From Planctomycetota bacterium (GTDB taxonomy: Bacteria > Planctomycetota > Planctomycetia > Pirellulales > UBA1268): a stretch of DNA of 38,939 bases. The notes under the pieces were generated by a model. That model was not told where the DNA came from and did not search any database. It saw nothing but the letters and a program-made list of their open reading frames with translations. Below, one piece after another: positions 18,158-27,514 of this stretch. The translations under genes were made by a program, and so were the position numbers. Each line of letters begins with the position of its first letter. The first letter of the stretch is position 1. Location: positions 1-38,939 of the forward strand of contig VGYR01000003.1 in NCBI GenBank assembly GCA_016872925.1. The letters run 5' to 3'.

Positions 18158-20950
18158 TCAGCCCTTGACCACGAAGTTCACCAGCCGGCCCGGCACGGCC
18201 ACCACCTTGACGATCTCGCGGCCGGCCAGGAGCTCGGCGATCTTCGGATCGGCCGCAGCGGCTGATCTCATGGTCTCCGCGTCGGCGTCTGCCGGCACGG
18301 TCACGCGGCCACGGAGCTTGCCCTGCACCTGAACGGGTACCTCCACCGTGTCGTCCCGGAGCCAGCGGCCGTCAACCTGCGGCCAGGCGGCGAGGGAGAC
18401 CGGCGCCGGGCGGCCGAGCATGGCCCAGAGCTCTTCCGCGAGGTGCGGGGCGAACGGTGCCAGAATCGTCACGAATGGCTCGAGGATCGCCCGCGGCCGG
18501 CGCTCGAGGGGCGTGCAGAAGTTCACGAACTCCATCATCCGGGCGATCGCCGTGTTAAAGGAGAGCGACTCGATGTCGCGGGTCACCTTGTCGACCGTCC
18601 GATGAAGTTCACGGAGTTGGTCCTCGGTGGGCGATTCGTCGCACACCTGGGGGGCGAGCACCAGGTCATCCGCGCGCTCGTCCACGACGAGCCTCCAGCA
18701 GCGGTCGAGAAAGCCACGCACGCCACTCACGCCCGACGTGCTCCAGGGCTTCGTCGCCTCCAGCGGTCCCATGAACATCTCGTAGAGTCGGAGGGCGTCG
18801 GCTCCGAAGTCACGGACGACCTGGTCCGGATTGACGACGTTGCCCCGGCTCTTCGACATCTTGTAGGCCCGGCTCTCGACCCTGACCTGTGGCGCGTCCC
18901 GGAGAACGAAATGCTCCCCCTGCTTCTCCACCTGGTCCGCCGGAACCTTGGCAGGGACGTCGTCACCGCCCCGCTTCTCCGCCGAGACCCAGCCCCCCTT
19001 CGGGCTGCGATAGCCGGTGAACTCCATCTCGCCGAGGATCATTCCCTGGTTGACGAGCCGGCCGAATGGCTCGGGATGCGAGACGTGGCCGCGGTCGTAG
19101 AGCACCTTGTGCCAGAACCGCGAGTAGAGCAGGTGAAGCACGGCATGCTCGGCACCGCCGATGTAGAGGTCGACCGGCATCCAGGCGCGCTCGATCTCCG
19201 GGCCGATGAACCGGTCGGTGTTTCGCGGGTCGAGGAATCGCAGGTAATACCAGCACGATCCGGCCCACTGCGGCATCGTGTTGGTCTCACGCCGATACCG
19301 TCGGCCATCCCGCTCGACGAACAGCCACTCGGCGGGAGATCGCGACAGTGGCGGGTCGGGCGTGTCGCCGGGCTTGAAGTCCGTAAGTTCCGGAAGAGCG
19401 ACGGGAAGCTCGGCCGGGTCGACCGCCCGGAGAATGCCCGTGGGCTCTCCGTCGGCACCGAGTTCGTGGAGGATCGGGAACGGCTCCCCCCAAAACCGTT
19501 GGCGGCTGAAGAGCCAGTCGCGAAGCTTGTAGTTGACCGCGGGGCGGCCCAGGCCGACGTTCTCGAGGTCGTCGGCGACCCGGCTGATGAACTCCCGCGT
19601 GGCAAGCCCGGTGTAGCCGCCGGAGTTGACGGCCCGGCCCTCGCCGGTGAACAGTTCGCCCGGCTTCGCGGGTCGTTCGTCGGGTTCGACGACGGTGGTC
19701 ACCTCGAGGCCGAAGGTCCCGGCAAACTCGAAATCGCGATCATCGTGGGCTGGCACCGCCATGATCGCCCCGGTGCCATAGGACGCGAGAACATAGTCCG
19801 CCACCCAGACCGGAATGGCCGTGCCGGTGAGCGGATGAACGACATGAGTGCCCGTGAAGACCCCGGTCTTCTCCCGCGCCAGGTCGGTGCGGTCGAGGTC
19901 ACTCTTCCTGGCAGCCGCCGCGCGGTAGGCCGCGACGGCCTCCCGCTGGCCCGGTACGGTCAGCGCGTCGAGCAGCGGGTGTTCCGGGGACACGACCATG
20001 TAGGTCACGCCGTACAGCGTGTCCGGGCGGGTCGTGTAGATCCGGAGCACCTCGTGCCCAGGTGTCTCGGGGAAACCCGTCGTGGCCCTCGCCGCCTTCC
20101 AGCGAGCGAAGGCGGAGTCCGCGCCCTCCTGCGCTCCGATCGGAAAGTCGACTTCGGCGCCGGTGCTCCGCCCGATCCAATCGCTCTGCAGTTTCTTGAT
20201 GCTCGCCGGCCAGTCGAGACCGTCGAGTTCACGCTCCAGTCGGTCGGCATAGGCGGTGATCCGCAGCATCCACTGGCGGAGGGGGATGCGGACGACGGGA
20301 TGTCCACCGCGCTCGCTGACGCCGCCGACAACCTCCTCGTTGGCCAGCACCGTGCCGAGCGCCGGACACCAGTTCACCGGGGCCTCGGACTGGTACGCGA
20401 GCCTGTGACCGTCGCGGAAGGCCGCCACGGCGGCTTGCCCCGCCGCTTCCACGTCGGGCGGAATCGGGAGCTCGGCGATCGGGCGACCCTGCTGGAGCAC
20501 CGGATCGAACCAGGTGTCGAACAGCACCAGAAAGATCCATTGCGTCCAGCGGACGTAATCCGGATCCGTGGTGGCGAGCACCCGCTCCCAGTCGTAGCTG
20601 AAGCCGAGCATCTTCAGCTGCCGGGTGAAGGTGGCGATGTTGCGTTCGGTGCTCTGCCGCGGGGGCGTCCCGGTCCGGATGGCGTGTTCCTCCGCGGGCA
20701 GGCCGAAGGCGTCGAAGCCCATGGGGTGCATCACCGTGGTGCCCCGCATCCGCTCGAAGCGGGCCACGATGTCGGTTGCGGTGTAGCCCGCGGGGTGGCC
20801 GACGTGCAGACCGTCGCCGCTGGGGTACGGGAACATGTCCAGGATGTAGGCCTTCCGGCCGGCGGGCAGCCGGGGCGTCGCGAACGTTCCCCGGGCCTCC
20901 CACCACTCCTGCCACTTGGGCTCGATTCGCGAAGGCTGGTAGCGCGGCAT
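18158..20950 (-). CDS. leuS: Leucyl-tRNA synthetase
   Basis: [27 protein letters not shown]-type [35 protein letters not shown]. Start taken at the internal ATG (20950). Confidence 0.96.
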   Translation of the reverse strand: MPRYQPSRIEPKWQEWWEARGTFATPRLPAGRKAYILDMFPYPSGDGLHVGHPAGYTATDIVARFERMRGTTVMHPMGFDAFGLPAEEHAIRTGTPPRQSTERNIATFTRQLKMLGFSYDWERVLATTDPDYVRWTQWIFLVLFDTWFDPVLQQGRPIAELPIPPDVEAAGQAAVAAFRDGHRLAYQSEAPVNWCPALGTVLANEEVVGGVSERGGHPVVRIPLRQWMLRITAYADRLERELDGLDWPASIKKLQSDWIGRSTGAEVDFPIGAQEGADSAFARWKAARATTGFPETPGHEVLRIYTTRPDTLYGVTYMVVSPEHPLLDALTVPGQREAVAAYRAAAARKSDLDRTDLAREKTGVFTGTHVVHPLTGTAIPVWVADYVLASYGTGAIMAVPAHDDRDFEFAGTFGLEVTTVVEPDERPAKPGELFTGEGRAVNSGGYTGLATREFISRVADDLENVGLGRPAVNYKLRDWLFSRQRFWGEPFPILHELGADGEPTGILRAVDPAELPVALPELTDFKPGDTPDPPLSRSPAEWLFVERDGRRYRRETNTMPQWAGSCWYYLRFLDPRNTDRFIGPEIERAWMPVDLYIGGAEHAVLHLLYSRFWHKVLYDRGHVSHPEPFGRLVNQGMILGEMEFTGYRSPKGGWVSAEKRGGDDVPAKVPADQVEKQGEHFVLRDAPQVRVESRAYKMSKSRGNVVNPDQVVRDFGADALRLYEMFMGPLEATKPWSTSGVSGVRGFLDRCWRLVVDERADDLVLAPQVCDESPTEDQLRELHRTVDKVTRDIESLSFNTAIARMMEFVNFCTPLERRPRAILEPFVTILAPFAPHLAEELWAMLGRPAPVSLAAWPQVDGRWLRDDTVEVPVQVQGKLRGRVTVPADADAETMRSAAAADPKIAELLAGREIVKVVAVPGRLVNFVVKG

Positions 20951-21123
20951 CCTGTGCTCGTCTTCGGGGGCCGGCCCGACCACATCGCCGCGGCGGGGAA
21001 TGGCGAGAAAGGGCGTTGCGAACAGGCTTTTGCTGGCCGGTCCGGCGTGCCGCGATTCTAATGCTCGCATCCGCGGCGGCAATGAAGGTCGCCGATTTCG
21101 GCCCTCCGCACCCCCTGGAAATC

Positions 21124-22743
21124 ATGACAGGTTCCCCCGTGTCCCCAAGCCTCGCGTCCCTGCAGCGACAGATGCTGTTCAACTGCCGCCGCGCGGGCCA
21201 GCGGATGAAGGTCGCCGATTCCTTGGGCGCCAGGCTCACCGGCCGCGAGTTCCTGCTCGCCGTGCTGGTCGTGAAGCGTGTGCTGGAGCGGGTGCTGGCC
21301 GCGGATGAGAAGCGCGTGGGCGTGATGCTGCCGCCGACGGCCGGTGCGGCGGTGGTCAACGCCGCCCTGGCGATCATGGGACGGGTCACGGTGAACCTCA
21401 ACTACACGACGAGCCAGTCCATCCTCGACATCTGCATCGAGCGGGCCGGCCTCCGGCACGTGATCTCCAGTCCAGCCTTTCTCGCCAGGGTCAAGCTCGA
21501 TCTCGGCGAGCGCATGCTCGATGCAGGAACGCTGCGAAAGCAGGCGTCGCTGTCCGACAAGGCGATCGCGTACGTCCAGGCCCGGTTCATGCCCCTCAAC
21601 ATGCTGGAGTCGGCGCTCGGCCTCGGGCGCATCCGGCCGGACGATCCGTTGACGATCATCTTCACCTCGGGCTCGACCGGGGATCCGAAGGGGGTGGTGT
21701 TGACGCAGGAGAACGTCGGCTCGAACCTCCGGGCGATCGACCACCTCCTGCACCTCTCGCCAAGCGACGTCGCGCTCGGGGTGCTCCCGTTCTTTCACTC
21801 CTATGGCTACACGACCACGTTCTGGACCCCGCTGACGCTCGAGCCGGCTGTCGCCTACCATACCGACCCACGCGACGCCCAGGTCGTGGGTCGGCTCGCC
21901 CGCGAACATCATGCGACCCTGCTGATGGCCACGCCGACGTTCCTGCGGATCTACACCCGCCGGACTCCGGTCGAGGACTTCTCTACCCTCGAGTGCGTGT
22001 TCGGCGCCGCCGAGAAGCTTCCCCGGGACGTCTGTGACGGATTCGAGAAGAAGTTCGGCATCCGGCCCAGCGAGGCCTACGGCGCGACGGAACTCTCGCC
22101 GCTGGTCGCCGCGAATGTGCCCATCTCGCGGCACGTGCCTGGCCGTCCCCCCGACGCCCGCGAGGGCACGGTCGGAAAGCCGATCCTCGGCTGCCGCGCC
22201 CGGATCACCGATCGCGACGGTGAGCGGGAACTGCCCGTGGGTGAGGAGGGGCTTCTCTGGATTACGGGTCCCAACGTGATGCAGGGGTATCTCGACAGGC
22301 CCGACCTCACGGCCAAAGTGGTGAGGGACGGCTGGTACTGCACGGGCGACATAGCACGCCTCGACACGGAAGGGTTCATCACCATCACGGGACGTGAGAG
22401 CCGGTTCTCGAAGATCGGCGGAGAGATGGTGCCCCACATCTCCATCGAGGAGGCGATCAACGCCGAGTTCGGTGCCGTGGACGGAGAGTTGCTCGCGGTC
22501 GTGACTGCGATTCCCGACAAATCCAAGGGGGAGCGGTTGATCGTGCTCCACCTTCCGTCGTCTCGTGAGCCACGTGAGGTGGTGCGCCGACTGCACGAGC
22601 AGGGTCTTCCAGCGCTCTGGATCCCGGGGGCCGACTCGTTTGCCGAGATTGCGGAACTGCCCGTGCTCGGGTCCGGCAAGCTCGATCTCAAGCGGCTCGG
22701 CGATCTGGCGCGGGAGCGGTTCGCTGAGAAGACGGCGACGTGA
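21124..22743 (+). CDS. AMP-dependent synthetase/ligase (Aas-like acyl-ACP/acyl-CoA synthetase)
   Basis: A3 motif IIFTSGSTGDPKGVVLTQENV; YGATELSPLV; WYCTGDIARLDTEGFITITGRESRFSKIGGEMV. Upstream start MKVADFG also possible. Confidence 0.9.
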   Translation: MTGSPVSPSLASLQRQMLFNCRRAGQRMKVADSLGARLTGREFLLAVLVVKRVLERVLAADEKRVGVMLPPTAGAAVVNAALAIMGRVTVNLNYTTSQSILDICIERAGLRHVISSPAFLARVKLDLGERMLDAGTLRKQASLSDKAIAYVQARFMPLNMLESALGLGRIRPDDPLTIIFTSGSTGDPKGVVLTQENVGSNLRAIDHLLHLSPSDVALGVLPFFHSYGYTTTFWTPLTLEPAVAYHTDPRDAQVVGRLAREHHATLLMATPTFLRIYTRRTPVEDFSTLECVFGAAEKLPRDVCDGFEKKFGIRPSEAYGATELSPLVAANVPISRHVPGRPPDAREGTVGKPILGCRARITDRDGERELPVGEEGLLWITGPNVMQGYLDRPDLTAKVVRDGWYCTGDIARLDTEGFITITGRESRFSKIGGEMVPHISIEEAINAEFGAVDGELLAVVTAIPDKSKGERLIVLHLPSSREPREVVRRLHEQGLPALWIPGADSFAEIAELPVLGSGKLDLKRLGDLARERFAEKTAT

Positions 22744-23675
22744 GCGAATCGCCCGACATCATGCTCACGCTCGGCCGTTGCGATGAGATGCGGGCGGAGG
22801 TCTACCTCTCCCCCAGCGCACCGACGCCGCACGGCGCGCGACTCGAAGGACTGCTGATCGGTCCATACCGTCGGCAGGACCTGACGTTGCCGATGGAAGC
22901 CCGCCTCGAGCCGATGACGGACCTGCCGGGGAGGGGCGTCGTGTCTCGCGTCGTGTTGACGGAGCCGGCGTTCTGGTCGCCAGAGTCACCGAACCTCTAC
23001 CGGGCCGCGATCCGGCTCGAGGCGGCCGGCATGAGTCCGACGACCGTGGACACGGGTGTCGGCCTCCGCCGGCTTGGAGTCCGCGGGCGGTCGTTCTGGC
23101 TCGACGGGCGGCGGTGGGTGCCTCGAGCAGCCGCCCTCCGAGGAGGCGCCGACGTCGCCTGGGCCGCCGAGACCGGCATCGTGGCCACGGCCCCCGGCGA
23201 CGATTTGCTGTCGAGGGCGGACGAGCTCGGTGTCGCCGTCGTGACCCTCGTGGAGTCTTCGGAGCTGACCGGTCCTCGGCTCGCGGCGCTCAGCCGTCAC
23301 CCTGCGGCGCTGATGGTGATCGTCGTCGATGGAGGGCGGCCTGATTCACTCGGCGGAGTGGCCGGGGAGATCCGCCGAGCGAAAGGCACGATGCAGATCG
23401 GGATCGCGGTCGATGCCGGGCTTCCGGTGCCGGCCGTGCCCGAGGGCTTCGACTTCATGGCCGTGAGGCTCGCCGCGGACCGATTGCCGCACGAGAGCTG
23501 GCGGCGTCTTCCTGAATGCCCGCTCGTCGCCTGGCGGCATGCGCTGGCCCTCGAGCCCCCGTCCGCCCGGGCTGCCTGCACCACGCTCCAACGGGATCTG
23601 GCGGCTTGGGCCGCAGCCGCTGACGGCGCTCATCCAGTGTGGGACTGGGCCGGGTATCTCGTCGGCACGGTGTGA
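22740..23675 (+). CDS. Short GH2-like (beta-galactosidase-family-like) protein, probably non-catalytic
   Basis: VVLTEPAFWSPESPNLYRAAIRLE (GH2 Ig-like sandwich), GLRRLGVRGRSFWLDGRRWVPRAAA (GH2 TIM-barrel entry), SRADELGVAVVTL and SRHPAALMVIVVDGG (position of nHPSvi-W-lgNE). Overlaps the upstream gene by 4 nt (GTGA). Confidence 0.6.
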   Translation: MSESPDIMLTLGRCDEMRAEVYLSPSAPTPHGARLEGLLIGPYRRQDLTLPMEARLEPMTDLPGRGVVSRVVLTEPAFWSPESPNLYRAAIRLEAAGMSPTTVDTGVGLRRLGVRGRSFWLDGRRWVPRAAALRGGADVAWAAETGIVATAPGDDLLSRADELGVAVVTLVESSELTGPRLAALSRHPAALMVIVVDGGRPDSLGGVAGEIRRAKGTMQIGIAVDAGLPVPAVPEGFDFMAVRLAADRLPHESWRRLPECPLVAWRHALALEPPSARAACTTLQRDLAAWAAAADGAHPVWDWAGYLVGTV

Positions 23676-23740
23676 GTCGTCGACGGCAGGTGGGCCGTCG
23701 GTCGTGCTGTCTCTCCCGGTCGGCGCGATAGACTGCCAGG

Positions 23741-24772
23741 ATGATGGGATTCGATGCCGAACGGTATTCGCGCCAGACGCGGTTCGCCCCACTCGGGCCC
23801 GAAGGGCAGGGCAGGCTGGCGGCAGCGCGGGTTGCCGTCGTCGGTTGCGGGGCGCTGGGGAGTGTCGTGGCGATGGCCCTGACCCGGGCTGGGGTCGGGT
23901 TCCTCCGGCTCATCGACCGGGATCTTCCACAGCTTTCGAATCTTCCCAGGCAGGTTCTCTTCGACGAAGCCGACGTCAGGGCCGGGCTCCCGAAGGCGGT
24001 GGCCGCCGCCGGCGCCCTGCAGCGGATCAACGCCGCGACCACGATCGAGCCGGCCGTGGAGGATCTCACGGCCACCAATGCGGCGGCACTCCTCCACGGC
24101 GTGGGGGTGATCGTCGACGGCACCGACAACTTCGAGACCCGCTTTCTGGTCAATGAGGTGGCCTGTCGCGTCGGCCTGCCCTGGGTGCATGGGGGGGCGA
24201 TCGGAGCCGAGGGGCGCGTGCTCACGATCATCCCCGGCCGAACCGCGTGCCTGCGGTGCCTGATCCCCGAGCCGCCTGCGGCGGGGACGCTGCCCACCTG
24301 CGACACGGCCGGAATCATCGGACCGGCGGCCTTCGTGGTCGGCGCGGTCGAGGCCGCCGAGACGATCAAACTGCTTGCCGGGCACGACGCGACTGCCGGC
24401 CGGCTGCTCGTCTGCGACCTGTGGGATGCCACCTGGCGGACGGTGGATCTCGCCCCACTCGCCGCCACGGGCTGCCCGACCTGCCGTCGGGCGGACTACC
24501 CCTGGCTCGACGGGCGTCTTGGGGGCAGGCCGATTCCGCTCTGCGGCCGCGACGCGGTGCAGGTTCCCTCGGCGGGAGGCGGGATCGACCTTGCCCTGGT
24601 GGCGGACCGACTCGCCGCGATCGGTCCGGTGGTCGCCAACCGCTGGATCGTGCGGGCCGACGTCGAGGAGGGAGTGCAGCTCGCGGTGTTTGCCGACGGC
24701 CGTGCGATCGTGACGGGAACCCGCGAAGAGGCCCGGGCCCGCGCGATCGTCGCCCGCTATCTCGGTGCCTGA
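23741..24772 (+). CDS. ThiF/MoeB/HesA family adenylyltransferase (E1-like)
   Basis: RYSRQTRFAPLGPEGQGRLAAARVAVVGCGALGSVVA; VDGTDNFETRFLVNE; paired Cys motifs CLRC and CPTC; C-terminal LCGRDAVQV. Confidence 0.94.
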   Translation: MMGFDAERYSRQTRFAPLGPEGQGRLAAARVAVVGCGALGSVVAMALTRAGVGFLRLIDRDLPQLSNLPRQVLFDEADVRAGLPKAVAAAGALQRINAATTIEPAVEDLTATNAAALLHGVGVIVDGTDNFETRFLVNEVACRVGLPWVHGGAIGAEGRVLTIIPGRTACLRCLIPEPPAAGTLPTCDTAGIIGPAAFVVGAVEAAETIKLLAGHDATAGRLLVCDLWDATWRTVDLAPLAATGCPTCRRADYPWLDGRLGGRPIPLCGRDAVQVPSAGGGIDLALVADRLAAIGPVVANRWIVRADVEEGVQLAVFADGRAIVTGTREEARARAIVARYLGA

Positions 24773-26277
24773 CTGCCGGTCGCTGCCTCGACGATCTTCT
24801 GCTCGGTCGCCTCGCCGTGGGTGAACCGGGCGGTGATCCGTCCTTCGGCGAGGACGAGGATTCGATCCGCAAGGACGAGGAGTTCGGGCAGCTCGCTCGA
24901 CGTCAGGATCACGGCAAGTCCATCCTGGCAGAGACGGTCGATCAGCTGGTAGAGCTCGGCCTTGGCACCCACGTCGATGCCCCGCGTGGGGTCGTCGAGC
25001 AGCAGGATCCGCGGCTTGGTGAGCAGCCAGCGGCCCAGGATGCACTTCTGCTGATTGCCGCCGGAAAGGCTGGTGATCGCGGCGTGCGGGCCGGGAGTCT
25101 TCACTCCGATGTCGCGAATCATGCCCTCGACCAGGTGGTCCTCGCGGCTCCGGGACAGCAAGCCGCCGCGGGCGGCGGCATGGAGGCCGCACAGGCTCAC
25201 GTTTGCCGCGACGTCGAGATCCGGAAACAGACCGAGTCGCTTCCGATCCTCGGTGACCATCGCGATCCCCGCGGCCACCGCTTCGGCGGGATGAGCGAAG
25301 CGGACCGGGCTTCCGTCCAGCAGGATGTCGCCGGTCCAGATCGGCTCGGCCGCGCCGAAGATCGCCTCCAAGAGCTCCGTGCGGCCGGCACCCATCAGCC
25401 CCGCGATGCCCAGCACCTCGCCGGCGTGCAGTTCCAGCGACACGTCGGTCAGGTGGTTGAGTTGGGTGCGTCCGGGCCGGGGAAGCGTGAGGCGGCGGAC
25501 CTCGAGCACCTTGGGACCGCGGGGTCCGCGGGAGCGGAAGTCGTGGTCGGCGATCTCGCGGCCCACCATCCAGGCCGTGATCTCGCGCGGCGAGGTCGCG
25601 GGTCGCTCCACGGTCGTCACCACGCGGCCATCCCGGAGCACGGTGATCCGGTCGGCGAGCTGGAACACCTCGTTCATCTTGTGCGAGATGTAGAGGATCG
25701 TGACACCGCGGCCGCGCAGGCGGGCGATCACGCGCTCGAGCCGTGCGACTTCCCCTTCGGTCAGGGCGCTGGTCGGCTCGTCCATGATCAGGACGTCGCT
25801 GCGCAGTGACAGGGCCTTGGCGATCTCGAGGAGTTGCCGGTCTCCCACGCGGAGCGCTCCGGCGGATGTCCGGGGATCGATCGGGCACTCGAGTTCCCGG
25901 AGGAGGCGAGCCGCCTCCCGCTCCATCGACTCGTCGTCGAGAAACCCGCGGGCCGTGCGTCGCTCGCGGCCCAAGAAGATATTGGCCGTCGCCGACAGCT
26001 GGTCCACCAGGTTGAGTTCCTGGTGGATGATCGCGATCCCCGCGGCCTCGGCATCGCGCGTGTCGCGGAATCGCGCCGGCACGCCGCGGACGAGGATCTG
26101 TCCCTCGTAGTCGGTGATCACGCCCGAGAGCAGTTTCATCAGCGTGCTCTTGCCGGCGCCGTTCTCCCCGCAGATCGCGTGGCAGTCGCCGGGGGCGAGG
26201 TCGAAGGACACGTCGTCGAGGGCCGTCACGCCCGGAAACCTCTTGCCAACGCCGCGAAACGAGACGATCGGCGTCAT
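24757..26277 (-). CDS. Sugar ABC transporter ATP-binding protein (RbsA/MglA-like, tandem ABC domains)
   Basis: Walker A GENGAGKSTLMKLLSG; signature and Walker B ALRVGDRQLLEIAKALSLRSDVLIMDEPTSALTEGE; second domain SLSGGNQQKCILGRWLLTKPRILLLDDPTRGIDVGAKAE. Start at 26277 inside the longer ORF. Confidence 0.95.
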   Translation of the reverse strand: MTPIVSFRGVGKRFPGVTALDDVSFDLAPGDCHAICGENGAGKSTLMKLLSGVITDYEGQILVRGVPARFRDTRDAEAAGIAIIHQELNLVDQLSATANIFLGRERRTARGFLDDESMEREAARLLRELECPIDPRTSAGALRVGDRQLLEIAKALSLRSDVLIMDEPTSALTEGEVARLERVIARLRGRGVTILYISHKMNEVFQLADRITVLRDGRVVTTVERPATSPREITAWMVGREIADHDFRSRGPRGPKVLEVRRLTLPRPGRTQLNHLTDVSLELHAGEVLGIAGLMGAGRTELLEAIFGAAEPIWTGDILLDGSPVRFAHPAEAVAAGIAMVTEDRKRLGLFPDLDVAANVSLCGLHAAARGGLLSRSREDHLVEGMIRDIGVKTPGPHAAITSLSGGNQQKCILGRWLLTKPRILLLDDPTRGIDVGAKAELYQLIDRLCQDGLAVILTSSELPELLVLADRILVLAEGRITARFTHGEATEQKIVEAATGSQAPR

Positions 26278-27512
26278 GGCCCGCGGCGGCCCTGAAGATG
26301 CCGCACGGCGGCAAGCGCGACGAGCACGCCGGCGCCGACCACCCCCCCGAAGAGAGCCGTCCGGCCCGCGAGCAGGTCGACGTTCGCAGCCGCCATGGTG
26401 GCGAGCAACCCGAGGGGGATCGCGATCGCGGGGATCGCCGCCAGACCCCGGATGCCCGGAAACAAGCTGCGGCCCCCTTGTCCGAAACGGCCGAACTGGG
26501 TGCAGGTCACGGCCAGGGCCACGATGATCCCCACGATCATTCCCTCGTAGACGTCGGCGCTGGCCTTGATCAGCTTCGAGACGGCGTCGATCACCACGCG
26601 CAGGAACAGGGCCCCGAGCACCGTGCCGGGCACGGTGCCGGCACCGCCCTGCAGGCTGCAGCCGCCGACCACCGCCGCCGCGATCGCGTTGAGTTCGTAA
26701 CCCCGAGCCAGATTGCCCGGCTGGGCGACGCTGCTGTCCGCCATCAGGAAGATGCCCGCCAGGGCCGCCGTCAGGCTGCCGAAGCAGTAGGCGAACCACT
26801 TGACGTTGTCGGTGCGGATGCCGCTCAGCCGTGCTGCCTGCTCGTTGCCTCCCAGGGCGTAGAGGTGGCGACCGAGCACCGTGCGGGAGAGGATCAGCCA
26901 CGTCAGCAACGCGAGGGCGATGAAGGTCGCCGTCATGATCCAGACGTTGTGCTCCTTGAGCCACACGAAAAACGGCGTGTTGACGTTGATCTGCTGCGAC
27001 TCGCTGCCCCACCGCTGCTTGGTGACGAACAGGCACAGCGCCCGAGCGAAGCTGCGCAGGCCCACCAGCGTGGCGAGCGTCGCCACGAAGGGAGGCAGTC
27101 GGATCGTCGTGATCAGCCACGCATGGAGCGTGCCGACGAGGAGTCCCGCAAGCAGGGCGGCAGCGATCGCCGCAGCGATGCCCCCCGGGCCGACGGTGAC
27201 GAGGCGGCGATCGTCGGGCGCCGCGCACAGGGTGAGCACCAGCGCGCAGGTGGTCGCACTGAACGCCACCATGGATCCCGCCGACAGGTCGATGCCTCCG
27301 GCGATGATCACCACCGCCGAACCGAGGGCGATGATGCCCAGCAGGGCGGTGTTCCGGAGGATGATGTCGCGGCTCTCCGCCCAGTTGGCGAAGTATGTGT
27401 GATTCGGGTCCGCCCAGCCGGTGAGCACGTACACCGCGGCGGTGGCCAGGAGGATCGCGAGCTCATGGCGGGGCAGGCGCCAGCCGTGGCGGGCGGTAGC
27501 GGGGGAGTCCAT
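26274..27512 (-). CDS. Sugar ABC transporter permease (RbsC-like)
   Basis: Multi-TM; IIAGGIDLSAGSMVAFSA; HAWLITTIRLPPFVATLATLVGLRS; LYALGGNEQAARLSGI. Overlaps the ATPase gene by 4 nt. Confidence 0.95.
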   Translation of the reverse strand: MDSPATARHGWRLPRHELAILLATAAVYVLTGWADPNHTYFANWAESRDIILRNTALLGIIALGSAVVIIAGGIDLSAGSMVAFSATTCALVLTLCAAPDDRRLVTVGPGGIAAAIAAALLAGLLVGTLHAWLITTIRLPPFVATLATLVGLRSFARALCLFVTKQRWGSESQQINVNTPFFVWLKEHNVWIMTATFIALALLTWLILSRTVLGRHLYALGGNEQAARLSGIRTDNVKWFAYCFGSLTAALAGIFLMADSSVAQPGNLARGYELNAIAAAVVGGCSLQGGAGTVPGTVLGALFLRVVIDAVSKLIKASADVYEGMIVGIIVALAVTCTQFGRFGQGGRSLFPGIRGLAAIPAIAIPLGLLATMAAANVDLLAGRTALFGGVVGAGVLVALAAVRHLQGRRGP

Positions 27513-27514
27513 GC

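Noticed and set aside
18443-21061. 872-aa plus-strand ORF antisense to leuS
   Set aside because: Composition is the reverse-frame shadow of leuS (His/Arg/Gly-rich) with no recognisable domain.
23741-24772. ThiF-like gene as the core of a ubiquitin-like conjugation or CBASS-like defence system
   Set aside because: No nucleotidyltransferase cyclase, JAB peptidase, E2 or ubiquitin-like gene nearby; the paired CxxC motifs and LCGRDAVQV tail fit an ordinary ThiF/MoeB enzyme.
23630-26314. 894-aa minus-strand ORF across the ThiF gene and ABC ATPase
   Set aside because: Shadow frame of the well-supported ABC ATPase and of the opposite-strand ThiF gene.
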